Below the pieces are notes generated by a model that had not been told where the DNA came from, did not search any database, and saw only the letters and a list, made by a program, of their open reading frames with translations. Both the position numbers and the translations under genes were made by a program. Positions 24,911 through 33,014 of a DNA stretch of 64,000 nt are shown piece by piece. The stretch lies in contig NZ_JACHCR010000003.1 in assembly GCF_014205845.1 (NCBI RefSeq), forward strand, positions 248,001 to 312,000, in the 5' to 3' direction. The number at the start of each line of letters is the position of its first letter. Position 1 is the stretch's first letter. The DNA comes from Mucilaginibacter cryoferens (GTDB lineage: Bacteria; Bacteroidota; Bacteroidia; Sphingobacteriales; Sphingobacteriaceae).

Positions 24911-26656
24911 CTATACTGTTGTTTTTATCTTAAGTTCGTTTAGCTGCGCATCGGCAATTGTTGATGGCGAATCGATCATCACATCCCTGCCCGAATTGTT
25001 TTTAGGGAAGGCAATAACATCACGAATAGAATCTAACCCGGCAAAAATAGAGGTTAACCTATCAAAGCCTAAGGCTAAACCACCATGCGGAGGTGCGCCG
25101 TATTCAAAGGCATCCATTAAAAAGCCAAACTGTTTTTGTGCTTCTTCCGGCGTAAAGCCCAGGTGTTTAAACATCAGCGATTGCATAGCACGGTCATGAA
25201 TACGGATAGAACCACCACCAATTTCGGAACCATTAATAACCAGGTCATACGCGTTGGCGCGTACAGCTCCCGGATCGGTATCCAACAGGGCAATATCCTC
25301 AGGTTTTGGCGAGGTGAAAGGGTGGTGCATAGCGTGGTAACGGCTGGTTTCCTCGTCCCATTCCAATAAAGGAAAATCCAATACCCAAAGTGGCGCAAAT
25401 TTGTTTTTATCGCGCAGGCCCAAACGGCTGCCCATCTCTAACCTAAGCTCGTTCAACTGCTTGCGCACTTTATCGGCAGGGCCGGCCAATACCAGCATCA
25501 AATCGCCCCTTTCGGCCTCAAACGCGGCTGCCCAGTTGGTAAGCTCATCTTCGCTGTAAAATTTATCTACAGACGACTTTAAGGTACCATCCTCGTTATA
25601 ACGACAATATATCATCCCGGTAACGCCAATTTGCGGGCGTTTTAACCACTCGGTAATTTCGTCTAACTGCTTACGGGTATAGCTTGCACAGCCCTTGGCG
25701 TTAATACCTACAACCAGTTCGGCATTATCGAAAACGCCAAAACCTTTGCCTTTTACAATATCATTCAACTCCACAAACTGCATCCCAAACCTTACATCCG
25801 GTTTATCTGAACCATACAGGCGCATGGCATCAGCATATTGCATTCTTGGAAAATCGCCCAGGTCAAGGCCTTTTACGGTAGTGAACAGGTGGCGGGTTAA
25901 ACCTTCAAAAATATTCAGGATATCTTCCTGGGTGATAAACGATAGCTCACAATCTACCTGGGTAAACTCAGGCTGGCGGTCGGCACGTAAATCCTCGTCC
26001 CTAAAACATTTTACTATCTGGAAATAACGGTCAAATCCGCTCACCATCAGCAATTGTTTAAATGTTTGCGGCGATTGCGGCAGGGCATAAAATTCACCCG
26101 GGTTCATCCGGCTTGGCACCACAAAATCCCGTGCGCCTTCCGGGGTCGATTTGATCAATACCGGGGTTTCTACCTCCAGAAAATCAAGGTCGCTTAAATA
26201 ACGGCGTATCTCCTGTGCCATTTTGTGGCGCAAAATAAGGTTGTTACGTATTGGTGCACGGCGCAAATCGAGGTAACGGTACTTGGCGCGCAGCTCCTCG
26301 CCCCCATCGGTTTCATCTTCTATCAAAAACGGCGGAATTTTAGCCGCGTTCAGTATCTCAATACCAGCAACAGCAATTTCAATTTCGCCGGTTGGTATTT
26401 TTGCGTTTTTGTTTGATCGCTCCAGCACTTTACCGGTAACTTTAATTACAAACTCGCGGCCCAGCTCCCTGCTCTTTTCGCGCAGGGCAGCATCGGTATC
26501 GGTATTGAAAACCAGTTGAGTTAAACCATAACGATCGCGCACATCAATAAATGTGGTACCGCCCAAATCGCGCGATTTTTGTACCCATCCGCACAATGTA
26601 ACCGATTGACCTAAGTTGCTGATATTTAATTCGCCGCAGGTATGAGTTCTAAGCAT
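24911..26656 (-). CDS. aspS: Aspartyl-tRNA synthetase
   Basis: A class II synthetase that charges tRNA-Asp. The start at 26656 ([20 protein letters not shown]) matches the family; an ATG eight codons upstream gives an extension without support. The N-terminal OB fold binds the anticodon ([20 protein letters not shown]). Motif 1 is near [20 protein letters not shown]; motif 2 is [19 protein letters not shown]; motif 3 is [15 protein letters not shown]. The bacterial-specific GAD insertion is present, as in the D-type enzyme. Length is normal. Confidence 0.96.
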   Translation of the reverse strand: MLRTHTCGELNISNLGQSVTLCGWVQKSRDLGGTTFIDVRDRYGLTQLVFNTDTDAALREKSRELGREFVIKVTGKVLERSNKNAKIPTGEIEIAVAGIEILNAAKIPPFLIEDETDGGEELRAKYRYLDLRRAPIRNNLILRHKMAQEIRRYLSDLDFLEVETPVLIKSTPEGARDFVVPSRMNPGEFYALPQSPQTFKQLLMVSGFDRYFQIVKCFRDEDLRADRQPEFTQVDCELSFITQEDILNIFEGLTRHLFTTVKGLDLGDFPRMQYADAMRLYGSDKPDVRFGMQFVELNDIVKGKGFGVFDNAELVVGINAKGCASYTRKQLDEITEWLKRPQIGVTGMIYCRYNEDGTLKSSVDKFYSEDELTNWAAAFEAERGDLMLVLAGPADKVRKQLNELRLEMGSRLGLRDKNKFAPLWVLDFPLLEWDEETSRYHAMHHPFTSPKPEDIALLDTDPGAVRANAYDLVINGSEIGGGSIRIHDRAMQSLMFKHLGFTPEEAQKQFGFLMDAFEYGAPPHGGLALGFDRLTSIFAGLDSIRDVIAFPKNNSGRDVMIDSPSTIADAQLNELKIKTTV

Positions 26657-26677
26657 AACTATATTTATAAAAGTTTG

Positions 26678-26685
26678 CAAAAGTA
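26678..26685 (-). promoter_or_regulatory. Probable -7 box of aspS
   Basis: TACTTTTG on the minus strand fits TAnnTTTG and lies 22 bases before the aspS ATG. No TTTG is found at -33; that position falls inside the GATTTCGG repeat arm. Confidence 0.5.
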
Positions 26686-26876
26686 AGTTTTTGATTTCGG
26701 ATTTCGGATGTTCGATTTCGGAATTTGAATTTTATGATCACCGTTGCAAAGGCAAATCAAAGAAAAATTGATGACCTCCGGCTATAAAATTCTATATCTA
26801 CATCTCCAACATTCCTCATTTTCAAAAAAACCTCCCTGGTAAATCCGAAATCAAACATCCGAAATCCGAAATCAAT
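26686..26876. repeat. Inverted repeat of GATTTCGG words between divergent promoters
   Basis: The left arm (GATTTCGGATTTCGGATG, GATTTCGGAATTTG; about 26692-26731) faces the right arm (AAATCCGAAATCAAACATCC and GAAATCCGAAATCAA; about 26840-26875). The arms reach within about ten bases of the aspS -7 box on one side and the riboswitch -7 box on the other. Nothing else is recognisable in this stretch. Confidence 0.8.
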
Positions 26877-26879
26877 TCC

Positions 26880-26887
26880 TACCTTTG
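26880..26887 (+). promoter_or_regulatory. Probable -7 box of the thiamine-uptake transcript
   Basis: TACCTTTG matches TAnnTTTG and lies just before the TPP aptamer, so transcription would begin near 26894 and include the whole riboswitch. The -33 position is within the repeat arm and is not TTTG. Confidence 0.55.
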
Positions 26888-26896
26888 CGCCATAAT

Positions 26897-27105
26897 TCTC
26901 AAGGGGTGCCTTGCTTTGGTGTAATAAAAAACAAACTGCAGATTGTTTTTAACCAAACTGAAAGACAGGCTGAGATCAAACCCATGCCCCCCGCCCCCTT
27001 TAGGGGAGTAAATAGTTGTAAAGATTTTCTTTAAGCTATTGTTACTCCCCCTTTAAGGGGCCGGGGGGCTACACCTGATCCGGGTAATGCCGGCGGAGGG
27101 AAGAG
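26897..27105 (+). promoter_or_regulatory. TPP (THI-box) riboswitch with a long internal insertion
   Basis: Conserved THI-box pieces appear in order: GGGGTGCC (26903), a long P3 arm with an AAACAA/TTGTTT hairpin (26930-26950), CTGAGAT (26970-26976), ACCC (26980-26983), then ACCTGATCCGGGTAATGCCGG (in pieces, 27073-27094) and GGAGGGAA near 27095-27102. Thiamine diphosphate binding normally shuts down expression of the genes below, here a TonB receptor and a PnuC transporter, which fits thiamine uptake. Between ACCC and ACCTGAT, where relatives have only a few bases, lies an 89-base palindrome (26984-27072). P1 would pair CTC at 26898-26900 with GAG after the aptamer. The expression platform is not obvious. 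Confidence 0.9.
26986..27069 (+). repeat. CCCCTTTAGGGG-family palindrome inside the riboswitch
   Basis: GCCCCCCGCCCCCTTTAGGG and its near-complement TTTAAGGGGCCGGGGGGC form a stem of about 25 pairs. The loop can itself fold (AATAGTTGTAAAGA/TCTTTAAGCTATT). The same family occurs at 2975-3096, 32847-32887, 38700-38823 and 39668-39693. Confidence 0.85.
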
Positions 27106-27177
27106 GTAACAAGTTAAGTGTACTGCCATTGTACCCTGGTGAGCAGATGGTTTAACTCATTTTATTTTTTACAAATT

Positions 27178-29631
27178 TTGAAAAATGTATTCGCGGCTAT
27201 CATAGCCCTGCTCTTGCCTGTCCTGGCATCGGCTCAACTTTCCATATCCGGAAAGATCACCAATCAAGCCGGCGAGGCTTTGCCCGGCGCAACTGTTTCC
27301 ATTACCAACCCTGCCATAAGCGCTGTTGCCGATGCAAATGGCAATTACCAGCTTACCAAGCTTAAACCAGGCAAATACCAGTTAAATGCCCGTTATGTAG
27401 GTTACCAAACCATCAGCAAAAATATCGTTTTAGCAGCTAATGATGTTATTAACCTAACGCTTAGCAACGGTACCTTCGCGGCCGAAGAGGTTACCATTAG
27501 CGCTACCCGCGCGGTTAAAAACTCGCCTACTGCGTTCACTAACCTCAACAAAAACGATCTGGCCAAAAACAACTTCGGGCAAGATTTGCCTTACCTGTTA
27601 AGCCTTACTCCATCTGTTGTAACATCATCTGATGCGGGCGCGGGTATTGGATATACAGGTATCCGCATCCGCGGCTCCGATGCCACAAGGGTTAACGTTA
27701 CCATCAACGGTATTCCATTAAATGATGCAGAAAGCCAGGGATCGTACTTTATAGATCTGCCAGACCTGGCATCATCTGTTGATAATATACAGGTACAACG
27801 TGGTGTTGGTACATCAACCAATGGTGCCGGCGCGTTTGGTGGCAGTATTAATATTCAAACAAGCGCACGCCGGGATACCGCTTATACCGAAATCAATACC
27901 TCGGCAGGCTCATATGGCTCCATTAAAACTACAGTTAATGCCGGTACCGGTTTATTAGACGGGCATTTTAGTTTAGATGGCCGTTTATCGCGCATCCACT
28001 CCGATGGATACATTGACAGGGCAACGTCCGACTTAAAATCCCTTTACCTGAGCGCTGCCTGGTATGGTAAAAACAGCACCATCAGGGCCAATGTAATATC
28101 GGGCCATGAGCGCACCTACCAGGCCTGGAACGGTGTTGCGGATTATGTTATTGGCGATAATAGCAGGCCAGACAACCGCACTTATAATGAGTTGGGCTTG
28201 ATGGCCGACGGCTCGTTTTATAAAGACCAGGTTGATGATTACCTGCAAAACCATTACCAGCTGCTGTACGACCAGAAGATAAGCAATAAATTATCTTTTA
28301 GCGGCGCCCTGCACTATACCAAAGGCAAGGGCTATTACGAGGAGTACCGCCAACAGGATGCTTTATCCAATTATGGCTTAAAACCAGTTATTATTGGTAC
28401 CGATACCATCAGCAAAACAGACCTGGCCCGCAGACTTTGGCTGGATAATGAGTTTTACGGCGTTACTTACGCGTTAAAATACCAGCCACAAAGCAATCTT
28501 AATATGACTTTGGGCGGCGCCTATAACCAATACTCCGGTGCGCATTATGGCAACGTAATTTATACCAAAGAGAGTGCGGGTATAGGCCCCAACTATGAGT
28601 ATTACCGCGACAACGCCCATAAGAACGACTTTAATATTTTTTACCGCGCCGAATGGCATTTAAACAAGGTTTTACTTTATGCCGATGCCCAGTACCGCCA
28701 TATTTATTATAGTTTTTATGGTATCGACAAAAACCTGCAAAATGCACAGCAAAGTGCCGAGCTTAACTTTTTTAACCCCAAACTGGGTATAACCTACCAG
28801 CTTAACGAGCGCAGTAACGTTTACGCGTCATTTGCCGTGGGCAACCACGAGCCCAACCGCGACGACTATGTTGATTCGCCACCACAAAACCGCCCCAAGT
28901 CAGAAAACCTGAAAGACTTTGAAGCCGGCTACCGCACCGTAGGTAAATTTTTTAGCGGTGGCATTAATGGTTTTTACATGTTGTATAAAAACCAGCTGAT
29001 ATTAACGGGAGCACTTAATGATGTGGGTTCGGCAATTCGTACCAATGTTGCCGATAGCTACCGGGCAGGTGTAGAGCTTGATGGTAAAGTTAGGATAACC
29101 AGTCAGCTTAACTGGGGGCTTACAGCTACCTGGAGTGCCAACAAAATAAAAAACTATCACCAGTTTTTCTCCGATTCTGATAATGGCACCCTGGTTGACG
29201 AATCGTTTAAAACAACCACCATTGCTTACTCGCCATCGCTTACCGGGGCAAGTATTATTAGCTACAGCCCGGTTAAAGGCGGCGAAATAGCTTTTATAAG
29301 CAAATATGTGGGCAAGCAATACCTGGATAATACCATGAACCAAAACCCGGCCGGCTTTAATATTGCGCCAGATAATCAGGGCAACCCTTATGCTGCCAAC
29401 CGTTACCTTAAAAGCTATTTTACAAGCGATGTAAGATTGCGGTACAATTTTAGCGTAAGCGCTGTTAAAAGCATTGGTTTAGGCTTGCAGGTAAACAACG
29501 TTTTCAGTAAAAAGTATGAGGCCAACGGAGCCACCTATCCCGATATTGAAGGCGGGAATGTGGTTAACTACAATTACTATTTTCCGCAGGCGCCACGCAA
29601 TTTTATGGCATCACTTAGCCTTAATTTCTAA
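27178..29631 (+). CDS. TonB-dependent receptor, probable thiamine uptake
   Basis: An outer-membrane receptor of about 817 residues. A GTG at 27118 also opens the frame, but a TTG at 27178 begins a proper signal peptide (KNVFAAIIALLLPVLASAQ) and is preferred. A CarboxypepD_reg domain (ISGKITNQAGEALPGATVSI) is followed by the plug (VTISATRAVKNSPTAFTNL, RIRGSDATRVNVTINGIPL, IQVQRGVGTSTNGAGAFGGS) and a 22-strand-type barrel ending in ASLSLNF, whose C-terminal Phe is the barrel-insertion signal. The TPP riboswitch upstream and PnuC downstream point to thiamine or a derivative as ligand. That link is known for such receptors in Bacteroidota but not proven here. Confidence 0.88.
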   Translation: MKNVFAAIIALLLPVLASAQLSISGKITNQAGEALPGATVSITNPAISAVADANGNYQLTKLKPGKYQLNARYVGYQTISKNIVLAANDVINLTLSNGTFAAEEVTISATRAVKNSPTAFTNLNKNDLAKNNFGQDLPYLLSLTPSVVTSSDAGAGIGYTGIRIRGSDATRVNVTINGIPLNDAESQGSYFIDLPDLASSVDNIQVQRGVGTSTNGAGAFGGSINIQTSARRDTAYTEINTSAGSYGSIKTTVNAGTGLLDGHFSLDGRLSRIHSDGYIDRATSDLKSLYLSAAWYGKNSTIRANVISGHERTYQAWNGVADYVIGDNSRPDNRTYNELGLMADGSFYKDQVDDYLQNHYQLLYDQKISNKLSFSGALHYTKGKGYYEEYRQQDALSNYGLKPVIIGTDTISKTDLARRLWLDNEFYGVTYALKYQPQSNLNMTLGGAYNQYSGAHYGNVIYTKESAGIGPNYEYYRDNAHKNDFNIFYRAEWHLNKVLLYADAQYRHIYYSFYGIDKNLQNAQQSAELNFFNPKLGITYQLNERSNVYASFAVGNHEPNRDDYVDSPPQNRPKSENLKDFEAGYRTVGKFFSGGINGFYMLYKNQLILTGALNDVGSAIRTNVADSYRAGVELDGKVRITSQLNWGLTATWSANKIKNYHQFFSDSDNGTLVDESFKTTTIAYSPSLTGASIISYSPVKGGEIAFISKYVGKQYLDNTMNQNPAGFNIAPDNQGNPYAANRYLKSYFTSDVRLRYNFSVSAVKSIGLGLQVNNVFSKKYEANGATYPDIEGGNVVNYNYYFPQAPRNFMASLSLNF

Positions 29632-29734
29632 ATAAACACGAATGGTCACGAATTGGAGCGAATTTCACGAATTAATGCAGGCTGAATATTACGAATTGAA
29701 ATGAAACAAACTCACTTATTAAAGAGGCGCTACA

Positions 29735-30373
29735 ATGCATAATTTAATAACCCTCTTTATTGATCAGATAAAAGAAACCACCTGGGTGCAATGGCTTGCC
29801 GTTGCCCTGGGTGTTACCGAAGTTTTGCTGGCGAGGAAAAATAATATCTGGCTTTATCCCGCCGGTATTTTGAGCACAACCATAGCTATTTACCTGTTGC
29901 TGGATGTTGGACTTTATGCCGAATCTATCCTGAATGTTTATTACGTGGTAATGAGTGTTTACGGCTGGTGGTACTGGATAAAACGACGCAACGAACCTCC
30001 GGTAGAAGTAAGCAGGAGCAATAAAAACGAATGGAAGATAAGCGTGGCGATATCTGTTATTGGCTGGGTATTTTTTTACATATTGCTTAAAAACCTGCCG
30101 GCAAAGTATTTTACACCATCAAACGTGCCGGTTTGGGATGCCCTCATATCGTCAACCGCCTGGGCGGGCATGTGGCTGCTGGCCCGCAGAAAAATAGAGA
30201 ACTGGATATTTTTAAACATATCAAACCTGTTTGCCGTCCCTATACTTTTCTACAAACACCTGCCCATGTTTGCGCTGCTCACCATCTTTTTATTTGTAAT
30301 AGCCATTTTTGGATACTTCGACTGGGGGAAAAGAGTCAAGAGTCAGGAAGCAAGAGTTAAGGCAGAAAATTAA
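29735..30373 (+). CDS. pnuC: PnuC-family vitamin transporter (thiamine type inferred)
   Basis: An inner-membrane carrier of 212 residues with seven helices. Family segments include WVQWLAVALGVTEVLLARKN, IWLYPAGILSTTIAIYLLL, YYVVMSVYGWWYWIKR and NWIFLNISNLFAVPILFY. PnuC proteins move vitamins that are then trapped by phosphorylation. Location behind a TPP riboswitch and a TonB receptor suggests thiamine (PnuT) rather than nicotinamide riboside. No kinase gene follows. The last 12 or so residues (VKSQEARVKAEN) are translated from AGAGTCAAGAGTCAGG repeat sequence, so the C-terminus has been extended by a repeat. Confidence 0.85.
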   Translation: MHNLITLFIDQIKETTWVQWLAVALGVTEVLLARKNNIWLYPAGILSTTIAIYLLLDVGLYAESILNVYYVVMSVYGWWYWIKRRNEPPVEVSRSNKNEWKISVAISVIGWVFFYILLKNLPAKYFTPSNVPVWDALISSTAWAGMWLLARRKIENWIFLNISNLFAVPILFYKHLPMFALLTIFLFVIAIFGYFDWGKRVKSQEARVKAEN

Positions 30374-30465
30374 AACATTGGCCAGACTTACGACGTTTTA
30401 AAAACTTCGTAAGTCTTTATCCATCCAAACAAAGTCCTTGCTCTTTGCTCCGAAAATCCTTTATC
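30335..30465. repeat. AGAGTCA word-repeat and partial partner
   Basis: AAAGAGTCAAGAGTCAGGAA and GCAAGAGTTAAGG (30338-30363) run through the pnuC stop. A looser arm with CCTTGCTCTTTGCTCC lies near 30435-30452. Between them, CTTACGACGTTTTAAAAACT/TTCGTAAG (about 30388-30414) can form a smaller hairpin that may act as terminator. Confidence 0.5.
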
Positions 30466-30474
30466 CAAAAAAAT

Positions 30475-30501
30475 GTAACGTTTTCGCAAACCTGATACTA
30501 A
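30475..30501 (+). promoter_or_regulatory. Possible autoregulated ECF promoter
   Basis: GTAAC (30475-30479), exactly 16 bases, then TACTAA (30496-30501). This resembles ECF promoters (GGAAC/GTAAC, N16, GTCTA-like) and lies 35 bases before the sigma gene, suggesting autoregulation. Confidence 0.35.
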
Positions 30502-30535
30502 TTGTATGTTGAAGCATTAATTTACACTATAGTTA

Positions 30536-31048
30536 TTGAAGGTGAATACTAAAGAGACCCGTTTTATGCAGCTGATTGGCGACAACAAGGGCATCCTGTT
30601 TAAAATATGCAGGATATACCTTGATGATGCCGATGACCGGGACGACCTGCTGCAGGAAATGATCTTACAGTTATGGAAGGGGTTTGACTCTTTTAAGGGC
30701 GAAAGCAAATTTAGCTCGTGGATGTACCGGGTGGCGTTAAATACGGCCATTGTTTTTTTTAAAAAGCAAAAACGCCGGCCCGATAGCGAACAACTGCCTT
30801 TAAACTTTGAACAGCCCGAAGAACAAAGCAACAGCGGCGAAAAAGAAGAACAGCTGGCTTTGTTTTATAAAGCGGTACAGGAGTTAAACAAGGTAGAAAA
30901 AGCGCTGATATTTTTGTACATGGAAAATCAATCGCACGATGAAATTGCCGCCAACCTGGGAATCACCTCCATTAATGTACGTGTAAGGCTCAACCGGATT
31001 AAAAACAGATTGAAAGACATTATTAAAAAATTGAGCCATGAACATTGA
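30536..31048 (+). CDS. ECF-type RNA polymerase sigma factor
   Basis: A 170-residue sigma factor. Region 2: IGDNKGILFKICRIYLDDAD, RDDLLQEMILQLWKGFDSFK and SKFSSWMYRVALNTAIVFFK. Region 4: ELNKVEKALIFLYMENQSHD and IAANLGITSINVRVRLNRIK. The first possible start is a TTG at 30536; a GTG at 30542 or ATG at 30566 could equally serve. The stop overlaps the start of the next gene by 11 bases. Unlike most ECF genes of this phylum, it is not followed by FecR plus SusCD. Confidence 0.87.
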   Translation: MKVNTKETRFMQLIGDNKGILFKICRIYLDDADDRDDLLQEMILQLWKGFDSFKGESKFSSWMYRVALNTAIVFFKKQKRRPDSEQLPLNFEQPEEQSNSGEKEEQLALFYKAVQELNKVEKALIFLYMENQSHDEIAANLGITSINVRVRLNRIKNRLKDIIKKLSHEH

Positions 31049-31664
31049 CGATTTAAAGGATGCCTGGAACAATAACGAACCCAAAGGCATGCAGCTACCA
31101 GACAGCCGCGTAATTACCGGCAAAACAACCTCGGTAATAGATAAGGTGCGATCGAACATGAAATCGGAATTTATAGCTACCATAGCGGCTTACCCTGTAA
31201 TTATAGCTTTTTTGATTTTCAGCCACCAAACACCCTTCTTTTTTAACATTGCCAGTGTGCTGCTTTTTACCGTGATGATACTGAACGCTTACTTCTATTT
31301 CAGGTTTTATACTTTTTATAAGTCTACAGGCCGCTACAACTTCAGCGTTAAAGAAAGTATCCGTAAAATAACTTACGAACTGGAGTTGAATACCGAGATT
31401 TACAAAGCCTACAATTTTTGCGTGGTGCCACTGGCTATAATTTTAACCATTACCCTGTTTTGCGGCAAAAGTGTTTCCGGATATGCCCAGCATATATTAG
31501 CCTCAGATTCTATATCGGTTAAAAGCATGCTATTTATCTTTCTTAATATTTTATGCTCATTCGCCATCACTTTTGCCATCACCAATTATTACATCAAATC
31601 ATTATACGGCAAACATATAGCCGAACTAAAACAGATTATTGACGACCTGGGCAGTGAAGATTAG
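31038..31664 (+). CDS. Membrane partner of the sigma factor (putative anti-sigma)
   Basis: A 208-residue protein beginning MNIDDLKDAWNNNEPKGMQL, a head common in small proteins that follow ECF sigma genes in Sphingobacteriaceae. Four helices follow (FIATIAAYPVIIAFLIFS, IASVLLFTVMILNAYFYF, FCVVPLAIILTITLFCG, MLFIFLNILCSFAITFAI). The tight overlap with the sigma gene supports a regulatory pair. The fold is not the classic anti-sigma (ASD) or zinc-containing type, so sequestration of sigma is inference. Confidence 0.65.
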   Translation: MNIDDLKDAWNNNEPKGMQLPDSRVITGKTTSVIDKVRSNMKSEFIATIAAYPVIIAFLIFSHQTPFFFNIASVLLFTVMILNAYFYFRFYTFYKSTGRYNFSVKESIRKITYELELNTEIYKAYNFCVVPLAIILTITLFCGKSVSGYAQHILASDSISVKSMLFIFLNILCSFAITFAITNYYIKSLYGKHIAELKQIIDDLGSED

Positions 31665-31765
31665 ATTTGAGATATGAGACGGGAGATTAATCCCCGTTTT
31701 GTTCTTCAAACAGATTAATTCATTTGCCTTTTTGTCTCAAATCTCAAATCTAATATCTCATGTCT
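31665..31765. repeat. Inverted repeat of CTCAAATCTCA words reaching a start codon
   Basis: GATTTGAGATATGAGAC (31666-31682) faces GTCTCAAATCTCAAATCTAA (31734-31753), and TATCTCATGTCT continues into the ATG at 31760. The repeat thus ends on the first codons of the next gene. Confidence 0.65.
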
Positions 31766-32863
31766 GATAACCATCCATCATACTTACTAAAACCCGAATG
31801 GGTAAAAACAATACGCGATACTGCTGCCGAAGCCGAAAAAATGGCCATGCTGCATCCCGATCAGTTAAAACTGATATACGAGCAGGGCTGGTTTAAATTT
31901 CTGGTACCCAAAGCCTACTCGGGCTTACAATTGCCTTTACCAGATATGGTAAGGCTGGAAGAAAGCCTGGCCTGGGCCAACGGCAGCCTGGGTTGGGTAG
32001 TAACCCTGTGCAGCGGCGCGGGCTGGTTTGGCGGCTTTTTATCGGCCGGTATAGCGCAGCAGTTGTTAAACAATACGCGTTTATGTCTGGCTGGCAGCGG
32101 TGCATCTACCGGTACAGCAACCATTACCGATGGTGGCTACATTATAAACGGCACCTGGAAATACGCCAGCGGTGCACACCACGCAACCCATATAACTGCC
32201 AACTGCATTATAAAAAACGGCAACGAAAGCGTATTGAATGCCGACGGCAGCGAACTGATACTCCCCTTTATTTTTGATAAAAAAGATGTAGCGGTTTTCC
32301 CGGCCTGGAAATATATCGGGATGATGGCCACGGGCAGCGATGCCTACAAGGTGCACAATCTGTTTGTTAAAGCCGACAGGTGTTTTAAAATAGATCCGGA
32401 TTTTGCAGTTGTAAACGCCCCCTTGTATAAGTACCCGTTTTTGCAATTGGCCGAGGCCACGCTGGCGGCAAATATCTCGGGCATAGCGGTGCATTTTCTT
32501 GATTTGTGCGGCCCGCTGTTTGATGAAAAACAATTGGGCAAAAGGCAAAACAACAATCACCGCGAAAGCATAAAACTGCTACTGAGCGAATTAACCGCCA
32601 ACCTGCATAAAACCCGGGCCGAGTTTTACGGGGCCGTTGATGCTTCCTGGCAAAGTGGCTTAACGGGCGATGCCGGGTATCTGACAGAAGTAAGCGCCGC
32701 CAGCCGCCAGCTGGCTAAAACAGCCCGGGAAAGCGTTGATAAGCTTTACCCCTACTGCGGCCTGCAAGCCGCCAACCCCGATACTGAAATAAGCCAGGTA
32801 TGGCGCGATTTGCACACCGCAAGCCAACATAGTTTGCTAAATAATAGCCCCAGCCCCCTCTAA
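31760..32863 (+). CDS. Acyl-CoA dehydrogenase-like flavoprotein
   Basis: A 367-residue protein with the acyl-CoA dehydrogenase fold: N-terminal helices (EAEKMAMLHPDQLKLIYEQG, VRLEESLAWANGSLGWVVTL), a middle beta domain (GGYIINGTWKYASGAHHATH, VFPAWKYIGMMATGSDAYKV) and a C-terminal four-helix part. It lacks the usual catalytic Glu segment and is closer to group D flavin monooxygenase-like proteins, which act without CoA. The last four or five residues and the stop come from a CCCCAGCCCCCTCTAAATC repeat (32847-32887). Substrate is unknown. Confidence 0.7.
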   Translation: MSDNHPSYLLKPEWVKTIRDTAAEAEKMAMLHPDQLKLIYEQGWFKFLVPKAYSGLQLPLPDMVRLEESLAWANGSLGWVVTLCSGAGWFGGFLSAGIAQQLLNNTRLCLAGSGASTGTATITDGGYIINGTWKYASGAHHATHITANCIIKNGNESVLNADGSELILPFIFDKKDVAVFPAWKYIGMMATGSDAYKVHNLFVKADRCFKIDPDFAVVNAPLYKYPFLQLAEATLAANISGIAVHFLDLCGPLFDEKQLGKRQNNNHRESIKLLLSELTANLHKTRAEFYGAVDASWQSGLTGDAGYLTEVSAASRQLAKTARESVDKLYPYCGLQAANPDTEISQVWRDLHTASQHSLLNNSPSPL

Positions 32864-32887
32864 ATCTCCCCCGGAAGGGGAGACTTT
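32847..32887. repeat. CCCCCTCTAAATCTCCCC palindrome at the 3' end of the flavoprotein gene
   Basis: GCCCCAGCCCCCTCTAAAT then CTCCCCCGGAAGGGGAGACT. The second part is itself a palindrome (CTCCCC/GGGGAG). Its TAA inside CTCTAAATC is the stop codon of the gene ending at 32863. Confidence 0.75.
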
Positions 32888-33014
32888 AAAATGCCTGTTT
32901 CATAATAGGCGAACTTATCTATTTGTTCATTGTAACAAAAGCCATACTTAACATAAACTTCACATGGCTTTTTGATTTCAATGTTGATATTTGGCGATCA
33001 AAAAAAAACAAAGA

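Noticed and set aside
27118..27177. GTG start for the thiamine-locus receptor
   Set aside because: It would add 20 residues before a complete signal peptide that begins at the TTG at 27178.
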